Of a DNA stretch of 64,000 nucleotides, positions 52,411 through 60,770 are shown one piece after another. Under the pieces are notes generated by a model that was not told the origin of the DNA, did no database searches, and worked only from the letters and a program-made list of their open reading frames with translations. The position numbers and the translations under genes were made by a program. The stretch spans positions 845,311 through 909,310 of the forward strand of contig NZ_JACEIC010000001.1 of NCBI RefSeq assembly GCF_013778305.1, written 5' to 3'. Numbering within the stretch: position 1 is the stretch's first letter; the number at the start of each line of letters is the position of its first letter. Origin of the DNA: Nocardioides agri. GTDB lineage: Bacteria; Actinomycetota; Actinomycetes; Propionibacteriales; Nocardioidaceae.

Positions 52411-53970
52411 ATGCACGCCGACATCGAGACCCCACCCGCCGCAGTCCCGACCGCCGAGGCGGTCGTCGAGATGCGCGGCATCACGATCCGCTTCCCCGGC
52501 GTGCTCGCTCTCGACCAGGTCGACTTCTCGCTGCGGCCCGGCGAGGTGCACGCCCTGATGGGCGAGAACGGCGCGGGCAAGTCCACGCTCATCAAGGCCC
52601 TCACCGGGGTCTACGCGATCGACGACGGCACGATCCGGGTGGCCGGCGAGGATCGCGTGTTCGGCTCCACCGCCGACGCCCAGAGCGCGGGCATCTCGAC
52701 CGTCTACCAGGAGGTCAACCTCTGCCCGAACCTGTCGGTCGGCGAGAACGTGATGCTCGGCCACGAGCCGCGGGGGCTGCGCGGCATCGACTGGAAGGCC
52801 ACGCACCGCGAGGCCGCCCGGCACCTCGACAGCCTCGGCCTCCACCTCGACACCCGCTCCCTCCTCTCCAGCCACTCCATCGCGGTCCAGCAGCTGGTCG
52901 CGATCAGCCGGGCGACAGTGCTCGACGCCCGGGTGCTCGTGCTCGACGAGCCCACCTCCAGCCTCGACCGCGACGAGGTCGAGCGGCTGTTCGCGGTCGT
53001 CCGCGGCCTGCGCGACCAGGGGGTCGCGATCCTCTTCGTCAGCCACTTCCTCGACCAGGTCTACGAGATCTCCGACCGCATCACGGTGCTGCGCAACGGC
53101 AGGCTGGTCGGCGAGCACCTCGCCGTGGACCTCCCCCGGTCCGCCCTCGTCACCCAGATGGTCGGCCGGGAGCTCGTCGAGCTCGAGGCGATCTCCGAGA
53201 TCGCCGAGCGCACCATCGACCGCACCGGCGCACCGGTGCTCCGTGCCAGCGGCGTGGGCAAGAAGGGCGTGCTCGAGCCCGCCGACGTCGACGTCTACGA
53301 CGGCGAGGTCGTCGGCATCGCCGGCCTGCTCGGCTCCGGTCGCACCGAGCTGGTCCGGCTGCTCTACGGCGCCGACCGGCCGGACACCGGGGACGTCGAG
53401 CTGAACGGATCCGCCGCGCGGATCACCTCCCCACGACACGCGATCCGGCACCGGATCGCGTTCTCCTCGGAGAACCGCCGGGCCGAGGGGATCCTGGCCG
53501 ACCTCACCGTGGCAGAGAACATCACCATCGGCATCCAGGCCCGCCGTGGCTGGCACCGCCGGATGCGCCGCGCGGAGCGGGACGCCGTCGTGAAGGAGTA
53601 CATCGAGGCCCTCGGCGTACGCCCGGCCGACCCCAACGCCAACGCCGGCAACCTGTCCGGCGGCAACCAGCAGAAGGTGCTGCTGGCCCGGTGGCTGGCG
53701 ACCGCTCCCGAGCTGATCATCCTCGACGAGCCGACCCGCGGCATCGACGTCGGCGCCAAGGCCGACATCCAGCGCAAGGTGGCCGAGCTCGCCAGTCAGG
53801 GACTCTCCGTCATCTTCATCTCCTCCGAGCTCGAAGAGGTGCTTCGATTGGCCCAGCGTGTGGTCGTGATGCGAGACCGTCGGCAGCTCGGGGTGCTCGA
53901 GTCCAGCGCGGTCGACGTCCAGGGACTCATCGACTACATGGCCGACGGTGGCGAAGGGAGCGTCGCGTGA
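52411..53970 (+). CDS. Sugar ABC transporter ATPase (first of two)
   Basis: This 519-aa protein has the two fused ABC domains of the carbohydrate-uptake CUT2 class. Half one has Walker A GENGAGKST (near 52-60) and Walker B VLVLDEPTSSLD, with the degenerate signature SHSIAVQQLVAI. Half two has the relaxed GLLGSGRTELVR in place of Walker A, signature LSGGNQQKVLLARWL and LIILDEPTRGIDVG. It energises the permeases from the cytoplasmic side. The stop overlaps the GTG of the first permease (GTGA). It is closely similar to the second ATPase at 56056, which suggests duplication. Confidence 0.93.
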   Translation: MHADIETPPAAVPTAEAVVEMRGITIRFPGVLALDQVDFSLRPGEVHALMGENGAGKSTLIKALTGVYAIDDGTIRVAGEDRVFGSTADAQSAGISTVYQEVNLCPNLSVGENVMLGHEPRGLRGIDWKATHREAARHLDSLGLHLDTRSLLSSHSIAVQQLVAISRATVLDARVLVLDEPTSSLDRDEVERLFAVVRGLRDQGVAILFVSHFLDQVYEISDRITVLRNGRLVGEHLAVDLPRSALVTQMVGRELVELEAISEIAERTIDRTGAPVLRASGVGKKGVLEPADVDVYDGEVVGIAGLLGSGRTELVRLLYGADRPDTGDVELNGSAARITSPRHAIRHRIAFSSENRRAEGILADLTVAENITIGIQARRGWHRRMRRAERDAVVKEYIEALGVRPADPNANAGNLSGGNQQKVLLARWLATAPELIILDEPTRGIDVGAKADIQRKVAELASQGLSVIFISSELEEVLRLAQRVVVMRDRRQLGVLESSAVDVQGLIDYMADGGEGSVA

Positions 53971-55013
53971 CGAAGGTCGTGAAGCACCGGCTGTTCTGGC
54001 CGGCCTTCTCGCTCGTGGCCCTCATCGTGCTCAACACGGTGGTCCGGCCCCAGTTCATGAAGATCACCGTCCGCGACGGCGAGCTGTACGGCGCACTCAT
54101 CGACATCCTGCGCAACAGCGCGCCACTGATGCTGGTCGCGCTCGGCATGACGATCGTCATCGCCACGCGCGGCATCGACCTCTCGGTCGGCGCGGTCATG
54201 GCCGTGTCCGGCGCGGTGACGCTGACGATCATCGACGGTGCCGAGGATCCCGGCAGCACCAGCACCGTGCTCGTCGCCATGGCCGTCGGCACCGGCGTCG
54301 CGCTGCTGCTCGGCGCGTGGAACGGCTTCCTGGTCGCGGTGCTCGACATCCAACCGATCGTCGCGACCCTCGTGCTGATGCTGGCCGGACGTGGTGTCGC
54401 CCTGCTGATCACCGACGGCTTCATCACGACGGTCAACTCCGAGCCGCTCGAGTACGTGTCGACGGGCTACCTCTTCGCGCTGCCCTTCGCCCTCTTCATC
54501 TCCGTGGCCGCGATCACAGCGATCTCGCTCGTCGAGCGGCGTACGGCGCTGGGCGTGCTCACCGAGGCCGTCGGCATCAACCCCGAGGCCAGCCGGCTCG
54601 CCGGTGTCCGGTCGCGCGGCATCACCTTCGGCGCCTACGTGCTCAGCGGGACGCTCGCCGGCGTCGCCGGCATCATCTACAGCTCGAACATCCGGGCCGC
54701 CGACGCCAACGCGGCCGGCGAGTTCATCGAGCTCTACGCCATCCTCGCGGTGGTGCTCGGCGGGACCTCGCTGGTGGGCGGCAAGTTCACGGTCGCCGGG
54801 ACGGTCATCGGCGTCTTCATCATCCAGACGCTGAAGTCGACGATGCTCTTCCTCGGCGTCCCCTCGGCGCAGAGCCCGGTGTTCTTCGCAGCCGTCGTCA
54901 TCATCGTCGTGCTCATCCAGTCACCGCGCGTGCACCGGATCGCACGCGGCCTCACCGGAGGGATGCGGTCGCGCAACCTCTCCGCCCACAGCGACGCGGA
55001 GGTCGCCGCATGA
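53967..55013 (+). CDS. Sugar ABC transporter permease (YtfT-like)
   Basis: This 348-aa CUT2-family permease has about ten hydrophobic segments. The cytoplasmic coupling region contains EAVGINPEASRLAGVRSRGI, and the family motif IVIATRGIDLSVGAVMA lies near residue 70. It resembles YtfT of the galactofuranose/arabinose importer. Overlaps on both sides (GTGA with the ATPase, ATGA with the next permease) show one coupled transcript. It should pair with the second permease as a heterodimer. Confidence 0.92.
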   Translation: MTKVVKHRLFWPAFSLVALIVLNTVVRPQFMKITVRDGELYGALIDILRNSAPLMLVALGMTIVIATRGIDLSVGAVMAVSGAVTLTIIDGAEDPGSTSTVLVAMAVGTGVALLLGAWNGFLVAVLDIQPIVATLVLMLAGRGVALLITDGFITTVNSEPLEYVSTGYLFALPFALFISVAAITAISLVERRTALGVLTEAVGINPEASRLAGVRSRGITFGAYVLSGTLAGVAGIIYSSNIRAADANAAGEFIELYAILAVVLGGTSLVGGKFTVAGTVIGVFIIQTLKSTMLFLGVPSAQSPVFFAAVVIIVVLIQSPRVHRIARGLTGGMRSRNLSAHSDAEVAA

Positions 55014-56026
55014 ACGCCAGCACGGTGACCGCCACCCGGGAGACGGTCTCCCGGCACACCCGCACGTTCCTCGACCGGCACGCCTCGTTGATGCCGACGT
55101 TCGCGGCCGTGCTGATCTTCGCCGTGCTGCTGATCGGTGCCCAGATCCACTTCGGCACGTTCCTGACGCCGCTCAACATGTCGGCGCTGCTGCTCGACAA
55201 CGCCTACCTGGTGATCCTCGCGGTCGGCATGACGTTCGTGATCGTCACCGGGGGCATCGACCTCTCCGTCGGGTCGGTGATGGCGCTCACCGGGATCTGG
55301 TGCGCCGACCTGCTGGCGTCCGGCCACTCGGCCGCGGTCGTCGTCCCGCTGATCATCCTGGCCGGCGCGGCCATCGGGCTGCTCATCGGCGTGCTGGTGC
55401 AGTACTTCGACGTGCAGCCGTTCATCGCCTCCCTGGCCGGACTCTTCCTCGCCCGCGGGCTCGCGTTCGTGGTGAGCCTCGACTCGATCCGGGTCGAGAA
55501 CGAGTCCGTCCTCTGGCTGCAGACCACGCGCTGGCGCCTCGGCGAGTGGTACATCACGCCCACCGGCGTGCTCGCACTGTCGGTCGCGCTGATCGGCGCG
55601 TTCGTCATGCAGTTCACCCGCTTCGGTCGCACCGTGTACGCCGTCGGCGGCAACGAGCAGTCCGCGCGGCTGATGGGGCTCGACGTCGCCCGCACCAAGG
55701 TCGCGGTCTACGTCATCAGCGGCGTCTGCGCCGGCCTCGCCGGCCTCGTGCTCACGGCGTACTCCGGCGCGGGATACCCCCGCAACGGCATCGGCACCGA
55801 GCTCGACGTGATCGCCGCGGTCGTCATCGGCGGCACCCTGCTCACCGGCGGCACCGGCTACGTGCTCGGGTCACTGATCGGCGTGCTGGTCTTCGGCACG
55901 ATCAAGACCGTGATCTCCTTCATGGGCGCCGAGCAGGCCTGGACGCGGATCATCATCGGCCTGATGCTGCTGATGTTCATCGTGGTGCAGCGCGCGATCG
56001 TCGTCCGTGCGGAGCGTCGACGATAA
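55010..56026 (+). CDS. Sugar ABC transporter permease (YjfF-like)
   Basis: This 338-aa CUT2 permease has the motif FVIVTGGIDLSVGSVMALTG and the coupling segment YAVGGNEQSARLMGLDV; the last helices end in GLMLLMFIVVQRAIVVRAE. It is most like YjfF, the partner of YtfT. It starts on the stop of the first permease (ATGA). The second ATPase gene follows after 29 nt. Together with the binding protein it forms a complete importer for a pentose or hexofuranose; arabinose is the likely substrate from the adjacent araAD. Confidence 0.92.
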   Translation: MNASTVTATRETVSRHTRTFLDRHASLMPTFAAVLIFAVLLIGAQIHFGTFLTPLNMSALLLDNAYLVILAVGMTFVIVTGGIDLSVGSVMALTGIWCADLLASGHSAAVVVPLIILAGAAIGLLIGVLVQYFDVQPFIASLAGLFLARGLAFVVSLDSIRVENESVLWLQTTRWRLGEWYITPTGVLALSVALIGAFVMQFTRFGRTVYAVGGNEQSARLMGLDVARTKVAVYVISGVCAGLAGLVLTAYSGAGYPRNGIGTELDVIAAVVIGGTLLTGGTGYVLGSLIGVLVFGTIKTVISFMGAEQAWTRIIIGLMLLMFIVVQRAIVVRAERRR

Positions 56027-56055
56027 GTGCCGGGCAGCCGCCCCATAATGGGCGC

Positions 56056-57570
56056 GTGGACGCACAGCCGCTCCTGGAGCTCACCGGCGCGACGGTGTAC
56101 TTCGGCGCCGACGCGGCGCTGGACGGCGTCGACTTCCGGCTGTTCCCGGGCGAGGTCCACTCGCTCATGGGCGAGAACGGCGCGGGCAAGTCGACGTTGA
56201 TCAAGGCGATCACCGGAGCCCTTCCGCTGTCGGCCGGCGTGCTGCGCCTCGACGGCCAGGTGGTGCGCTTCGGCTCGCCCCACGACGCGCAGGAGGTCGG
56301 CGTCCGGTCGGTCTACCAGGAGATCGACCTGCTGCCCAACCTGTCGGTCGCGGAGAACATCTCGCTCGGCGTCGAGCCGCGCCGCTTCGGCATGATCGAC
56401 TGGCGTCAGATGCGCGACCGGGCCGGCGACGTACTGGCCGACCTCGGGCTCGACATCGACCCGGCGTCCGTGCTCGGCCGGCACTCGCTCGCCGTGCAGC
56501 AGCTGGTCGCGATCGCCCGCGCCATCTCGACCGACGTACGCGTCCTCGTGCTCGACGAGCCCACGTCGAGCCTCGACACCGACGAGTGCGCCGAGCTCTT
56601 CCGGATCATCGAGGACCTCAAGCAGCGCGGCGTCGCCATCATCTTCGTCTCGCACTTCCTCGACCAGGTCTACGAGATCAGCGACCGGGTCACGGTGCTC
56701 CGCGACGGCAAGCTCGTCGGGGAGTACCTCACCCGCGAGCTGCTCCGGATCGACCTCGTGCAGGCGATGCTCGGCCGCAGCGCGGAGTCCCTGCGCACCA
56801 GGCCGCGGCTGCGGGTCGCCGACGGCTCCAGCGAGGAGCCCTTCCTCAGCGCGCGCGCCGTCACCGTCGGCTCCCGCATCAGTGGCGCCGACATCGACCT
56901 GATGGAGGGCGAGGTGCTCGGCGTCGCCGGCCTGCTCGGCTCGGGGCGCACCGAGCTGGCGCGGGCGCTCACCGGCATCGACCGGCTCGACGGCGGCATC
57001 ATCCGCATCCAGGGCAGCGACGAGCCGATCGGCAACCCGCGGGCGGCGATCTCGCTCGGCGTCGTCTACTCCTCCGAGAACCGCCGCACCGAGGGCATCG
57101 TCGGCGAGCTGAGCGTCCAGGAGAACATCACGCTCGCGCTCCAGGCCGAGCGCGGCGTCCTGCGCCGGATCAGCCCGGCCCGCCAGCGCGAGCTCGCGAT
57201 GAGCTGGATCGACGCGCTGGACATCCGGCCGCCCGACCCGGACCGCCCGGCGGGCACGCTCTCGGGCGGCAACCAGCAGAAGGTGCTGCTGGCCCGCCTC
57301 CTCGCGCTGTCGCCGCGCCTGCTCGTGCTCGACGAGCCGACCCGCGGCATCGACGTGGGCGCCAAGGTGGAGGTGCAGAACCTCGTCGGCGAGCTCGCCG
57401 ACAACGGACTCTCGGTCATGTTCATCTCCGCCGAGCTCGAAGAGGTGCTCCGGGTGGGCAACCGGGTCGCCATCCTGCTCGACGGCCGGGTCGTCGACAC
57501 CGTGCCCTCCGACGACCTCACCCCCGACGCACTCACCGCGCTCGTCGCCCGGCCGGAGCCGGTCGGATGA
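56056..57570 (+). CDS. Sugar ABC transporter ATPase (second copy)
   Basis: This 504-aa double ABC protein has half one GENGAGKST, QVVRFGSPHDAQEVG and VLVLDEPTSSLD, and half two GLLGSGRTELARAL, LSGGNQQKVLLARLL and VLDEPTRGIDVG. It is close to the first ATPase throughout (shared VYQE-DLLPNLSV-EN, SHFLDQVYEISDRVTVLR). A second double-domain ATPase in one CUT2 operon is unusual, since one is enough for two permeases. The GTG start at 56056 has no strong ribosome site. The stop overlaps the LacI ATG (ATGA). It may serve a second importer without its own genes here, or tune the first. Confidence 0.9.
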   Translation: MDAQPLLELTGATVYFGADAALDGVDFRLFPGEVHSLMGENGAGKSTLIKAITGALPLSAGVLRLDGQVVRFGSPHDAQEVGVRSVYQEIDLLPNLSVAENISLGVEPRRFGMIDWRQMRDRAGDVLADLGLDIDPASVLGRHSLAVQQLVAIARAISTDVRVLVLDEPTSSLDTDECAELFRIIEDLKQRGVAIIFVSHFLDQVYEISDRVTVLRDGKLVGEYLTRELLRIDLVQAMLGRSAESLRTRPRLRVADGSSEEPFLSARAVTVGSRISGADIDLMEGEVLGVAGLLGSGRTELARALTGIDRLDGGIIRIQGSDEPIGNPRAAISLGVVYSSENRRTEGIVGELSVQENITLALQAERGVLRRISPARQRELAMSWIDALDIRPPDPDRPAGTLSGGNQQKVLLARLLALSPRLLVLDEPTRGIDVGAKVEVQNLVGELADNGLSVMFISAELEEVLRVGNRVAILLDGRVVDTVPSDDLTPDALTALVARPEPVG

Positions 57571-58589
57571 CGGAGCCAGCAGGCAAGCCGGGCCGCGCGG
57601 CGAACATCTTCGACGTGGCGCGCCTGGCCGGTGTGTCCCACCAGACCGTCTCGCGGGTGATCAACGAGATGCCCAACGTGCGGCCCGCCACCCGCGCCCG
57701 CGTCGAGCAGGCCATCGCCCAGCTGCACTACAGCCCGTCCCCCGCGGCTCGCGCGCTCGTCACCCGGCGCACCCGCACGATCGGCCTGGTCACGCCAGGC
57801 ATCTCCGACTACGGGCCGACCTCGATCGCGATGCACTTCAACTTCGCGGCCCGCGCGGCCCGCTACAGCGTGGAGTCGGTCAGTGCACCCGCCGACGACC
57901 CGAAGGCGATCCGCAAGGTCGTCGACGCGCTGCTGCGGCAGCGGGTCGACGCGATCGTGTTCGTGGTCGTCGACGTCTCCGTGCTCGAGCTCGTGCGCAG
58001 CCTCGATCTGCGGATCCCGGTCGTCATCGCCGCGTCCACGGCCCGGCGCAGCCCGCTCATCGTCTCGATCGACCAGTACCGGGGCGCCCGCGCCGCCGTC
58101 CGGCACCTCGCCGAGATCGGCCACTCGCGGATCCTGCACCTGGCCGGTCCGCGGACGGCGCCGGACGCCACCGAACGGGTCCGCGGCTGGCGCGACGAGC
58201 TCGGCGCGCACCGGCTCGAGATCGTGCCCCCGGTCTTCGGCGACTGGTCGGCGGCCAGCGGCTACCGGCTCGGCGGGGAGATCGACGTGGAGCCGGGATC
58301 GGCGGTCTTCGTCGGCAACGACCAGATGTCGATAGGGCTGCTCTCGGCGCTGCGCGAGCGTGGCCTCCGGGTGCCCGACGACGTCAGCGTCATCGGCTTC
58401 GACGACGTGCCCGAGGCGGGCTACCTCTTCCCGCCGCTCACGACGGTCCGTCAGGACTTCGCGACGCTGGGCGAGCTGATCATGCAGAAGGTGCTGATCG
58501 CCGTCGAGGAGTCGGGCGTGCTGACCGAGGACACCCCGATCCCGACCCACCTCGTCGTCCGCCAGTCGACCCGGCCGCTCGACGACTGA
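57567..58589 (+). CDS. LacI-family regulator of the sugar locus
   Basis: This 340-aa repressor has the LacI helix-turn-helix NIFDVARLAGVSHQTVSRVI (residues 13-32) and hinge helix PSPAARALVTRRT. A sugar-binding core of periplasmic-binding fold follows (TIGLVTPGISDYGPTS, VFVGNDQMSIGLLSALRERG, VSVIGFDDVPEAGYLFPPLT). It is the last gene of the transporter operon, coupled by an ATGA overlap. The three palindromic sites at 51,071-51,208 are its most likely operators, with release by arabinose or a related sugar. It would therefore be autoregulated through the operon promoter. Confidence 0.92.
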   Translation: MTEPAGKPGRAANIFDVARLAGVSHQTVSRVINEMPNVRPATRARVEQAIAQLHYSPSPAARALVTRRTRTIGLVTPGISDYGPTSIAMHFNFAARAARYSVESVSAPADDPKAIRKVVDALLRQRVDAIVFVVVDVSVLELVRSLDLRIPVVIAASTARRSPLIVSIDQYRGARAAVRHLAEIGHSRILHLAGPRTAPDATERVRGWRDELGAHRLEIVPPVFGDWSAASGYRLGGEIDVEPGSAVFVGNDQMSIGLLSALRERGLRVPDDVSVIGFDDVPEAGYLFPPLTTVRQDFATLGELIMQKVLIAVEESGVLTEDTPIPTHLVVRQSTRPLDD

Positions 58590-58611
58590 GTCCGCCGGGC
58601 ACGATGGGTGC

Positions 58612-58899
58612 ATGACGGCGTACTGGATCAGCACCTACGTGGAGACCACCGACGAGGACAAGCTCGCGGCGTACGCCGCTCTCGCCGGCCCGGCGCTCAC
58701 GGGGGCCGGCGGCACCTTCCTGGTCCGCGGGCTCCCCGAGGCGGTCTACGAGGCCGGCCAGCAGACCCGCACGGTGGTCATCGAGTTCCCCTCGGTCGAG
58801 GCTGCGGTCGCCGCGCACGACAGCGCGGCGTACCAGGAGGCGCTCGCCGCGCTCGACGGCGGCGCGGTCCGCGACCTCCGGATCGTCCCGGGCGCCTGA
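58612..58899 (+). CDS. DUF1330 family protein
   Basis: This 95-aa protein has the dimeric alpha/beta-barrel DUF1330 fold. Motifs are YWISTYVETTDEDKLAAYAA at the start, GGTFLVRGLPEAVYE, and TVVIEFPSVEAAVAAHDSAAYQEAL, where the last matches the conserved F-S-A-x-A-x-Y pattern. Its function is unknown; relatives are small cytosolic proteins. The ATG is 22 nt after the LacI stop, so it may be read through from the sugar operon. It converges with the 76-aa gene. Confidence 0.85.
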   Translation: MTAYWISTYVETTDEDKLAAYAALAGPALTGAGGTFLVRGLPEAVYEAGQQTRTVVIEFPSVEAAVAAHDSAAYQEALAALDGGAVRDLRIVPGA

Positions 58900-58906
58900 C
58901 GGTCGG

Positions 58907-59137
58907 TCAGAGGACGGCACCCCGGGGAGCGACCTCCACCGCCGCCACGCCCCGGGCGTACAGCACCACGAGCCGGTCGCCGTGCTGGCAGCGCAGCACC
59001 CCGCCGTCGCCGGTCAGGGCGGCGAGGACGTGGTCGAGCGCCTCGTCGTCGCTCCTGCCCTCCGGGTCCTCGTAGGTGACGTCGGTTATGTCGCCGCTGA
59101 CGAGACGCACCCGGAGCACGAGGTGGGTCACGCTCAC
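58907..59137 (-). CDS. Small protein coupled to DUF5994, unknown function
   Basis: This 76-aa protein has three likely strands (THLVLRVRLVSGDITDVTYE, VLRCQHGDRLVVLYARGVAA). No family is recognised. The GTG start at 59137 overlaps the stop of the DUF5994 gene (GTGA), so it is translated with it. There is no signal peptide or membrane helix. Confidence 0.6.
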   Translation of the reverse strand: MSVTHLVLRVRLVSGDITDVTYEDPEGRSDDEALDHVLAALTGDGGVLRCQHGDRLVVLYARGVAAVEVAPRGAVL

Positions 59138-59676
59138 CCGCCGGTCCGGAACGACGGCGCCACCCGACCCTCGTCCCACCAGGACTCCCCGCCGTCCGCC
59201 CAGCGATCCGTCGGGTCGGCGTCCGGGTTGTCCGTCACCTCGTGGAGGAGGTCGGCCGCCGAGTGCGCGTTGCCGGCGGTCGCCGCGGCCAGCAGCGCCT
59301 CGGCGCCCTGGCCCTCGGTGAAGCCGGGCGGCACGACCAGCACGCGGAGCACGGTCCGGTCCGACGTGGTCAGGTGGATCAGGTGGCTGTCGTCGCGTGG
59401 GAAGGAGCCGACCTTCACATAGCCGCCGCGGACCGGGATGCGGCGCGGCGCCGGCTCCCAGTCGGGTGGGGAGTACAACGCGCGCACGATCCGGCCGTGC
59501 TGCGCCGGGAAGTGGTGGACCAGGTCGGCCAGCTCGACCGCCAGGTCGCGGCTCTGCGGCCACCAGCCGCCGTCCAGCCAGTTCTGGTCGGAGTGCTCGG
59601 CCATGGCGAGCCGCAACGGAACGCGGCTCGGCGGGTCGATGTCCGTGGGGGCAATGGATTCGTTCGACGTCGACAT
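59134..59676 (-). CDS. DUF5994 family protein
   Basis: This 180-aa actinobacterial protein of unknown function has the family's hallmark segment LDGGWWPQSRDLAVELADLV (about residues 34-53). RIVRALYSPPDWEPAPRRIP, YVKVGSFPRDDSHLIHLTTS and VLRVLVVPPGFT follow. The C-terminal 50 residues are specific to this protein (Trp-rich WWDEG). It is cytosolic and has no known activity. It is the first gene of a two-gene unit with the 76-aa gene and is divergent from the tRNA region. Confidence 0.8.
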   Translation of the reverse strand: MSTSNESIAPTDIDPPSRVPLRLAMAEHSDQNWLDGGWWPQSRDLAVELADLVHHFPAQHGRIVRALYSPPDWEPAPRRIPVRGGYVKVGSFPRDDSHLIHLTTSDRTVLRVLVVPPGFTEGQGAEALLAAATAGNAHSAADLLHEVTDNPDADPTDRWADGGESWWDEGRVAPSFRTGG

Positions 59677-59794
59677 GACGTCCGCCTCTCGACCGGCACG
59701 TTCCTCCGGACGGAGGCCTCGTCATCGGTCAGTCACCTCCACTCTACGCCGGGGCGGGGAGCGGACCTCCGAGCCCGCGGAGGTGCGGTGAAAT

Positions 59795-59833
59795 GTCAGA
59801 GGCCGCTCCCCTGAGCGGGAAACGGCCTCTGAC
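59795..59833 (-). terminator. Terminator of tRNA-Pro
   Basis: GTCAGAGGCCG (59795-59805) and CGGCCTCTGAC (59823-59833) pair perfectly over 11 bp with a 17-nt loop that holds its own small stem. On the minus strand it follows the tRNA gene by 16 nt and is followed by ATTTC. Confidence 0.75.
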
Positions 59834-59849
59834 CTGCAACTGCATTCTG

Positions 59850-59923
59850 TCGGGCTGACAGGATTTGAACCTGCGACCCCCTGACCCCCAGTCAGGTGCG
59901 CTACCAAGCTGCGCTACAGCCCG
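59850..59923 (-). tRNA. tRNA-Pro (anticodon GGG)
   Basis: This 74-nt gene has acceptor stem CGGGCTG pairing with CAGCCCG, D arm GCGCAGCTTGGTAGCGC, anticodon stem-loop CTGAC-TGGGGGT-GTCAG with anticodon GGG, and T arm ending GTTCAAATC. No CCA is encoded. It is transcribed leftward and followed by a hairpin terminator. Confidence 0.95.
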
Positions 59924-60032
59924 AACAGTCTCCGCCGGTTGACCAGCAGGACCGCGTGAACACTACCGCAGCCCAGGCCCCGACCCGGAATCGGGTCCAC
60001 GGACCCGGCTGGCTGCCACATCGACCGTCCAG

Positions 60033-60069
60033 CGGAGATCTTGATCCACCAGGTGGATCAAGATCTCCG
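60033..60069. repeat. 37-bp perfect palindrome
   Basis: Two 18-nt arms (CGGAGATCTTGATCCACC and its exact complement) flank a single A. The element lies in the 281-nt gap between tRNA-Pro and the DinB gene, which otherwise has no gene. It looks like a dispersed REP-type element or a very strong hairpin. Confidence 0.85.
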
Positions 60070-60123
60070 GCGAAACTCCAGCGCAGTGCGCGCCGCCCGC
60101 CGGCTGCCGGCCGAGACCGGCGC

Positions 60124-60173
60124 GGGACGTCATACGGTCAGTGTGTCCCCTTGCTCCGTCCGTATGACGTCCC
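60124..60173. repeat. Inverted repeat with 14-bp arms
   Basis: GGGACGTCATACGG (60124-60137) and its exact complement (60160-60173) flank a 22-nt loop. It ends 31 nt from the DinB gene's stop codon and may serve as that gene's terminator, but its regular, perfect arms also suit a dispersed repeat. Confidence 0.75.
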
Positions 60174-60204
60174 CGAGCGACGGCGACGGCGACGGCACCA
60201 GACG

Positions 60205-60732
60205 TCAGCCCATCGACTTCTGTCCGTCGATCGTCTCGCGGATGATGTCGGCGTGGCCGGCGTGCTGCGCGGTCTCGAGCGCGATGTGGATGATCGCGCG
60301 GCGCGCCGACCACGAGGCGCCGGGCGCGAACCACGGCGCCTGGGGCAAAGGGTGCCGCGCGTCGAGGTCGACCGTGCGCACCAGCTCGTCGGTGGCGGCG
60401 GCGACGTCGTCGTAGGCCTTGAGGACGCCCTCGAGCGTCTCGTCCTCGAGCAGCCGGAAGCCGTTCTGGTACTCCAGCACCTCGGGCGGCGGGTTCGTCC
60501 AGTCGACGTTGGCCCAGTCGACGTCCGGTCCCTGCGAGGGGCCGTTGACGACGAAGTCGGCCCAGTTCCTCTCGACCGCGGTCACGTGCTTGATCAGCCC
60601 GCCGAGCGAGAGCGCACTCACGGTCGGCGTGGATCGGGCCGCCTCGTCGGAGAGGCCCTGGACGGTGAACCGGAAGAGGTCCCGGTGCTTGTGCAGGAGG
60701 TCGATCAGGTCGTCGCGCTCGGTGTTCGTCAT
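60205..60732 (-). CDS. DinB-like (DUF664) protein
   Basis: This 175-aa protein has the DinB/YfiT four-helix bundle. The metal-binding His pattern of the family is visible in LIKHVTAVERNW (near 45-56) and in the C-terminal IIHIALETAQHAGHADIIRE (near 145-164). Members include mycothiol- or bacillithiol-dependent transferases and hydrolases; actinobacterial DUF664 proteins are likely thiol-dependent detoxification enzymes, but the exact reaction is not known. GGAG precedes the ATG. It is a single gene bounded by palindromes downstream. Confidence 0.85.
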   Translation of the reverse strand: MTNTERDDLIDLLHKHRDLFRFTVQGLSDEAARSTPTVSALSLGGLIKHVTAVERNWADFVVNGPSQGPDVDWANVDWTNPPPEVLEYQNGFRLLEDETLEGVLKAYDDVAAATDELVRTVDLDARHPLPQAPWFAPGASWSARRAIIHIALETAQHAGHADIIRETIDGQKSMG

Positions 60733-60770
60733 GGCTCCACCCTAGGAACGTCAGCGGTCAGCTTGTGACC

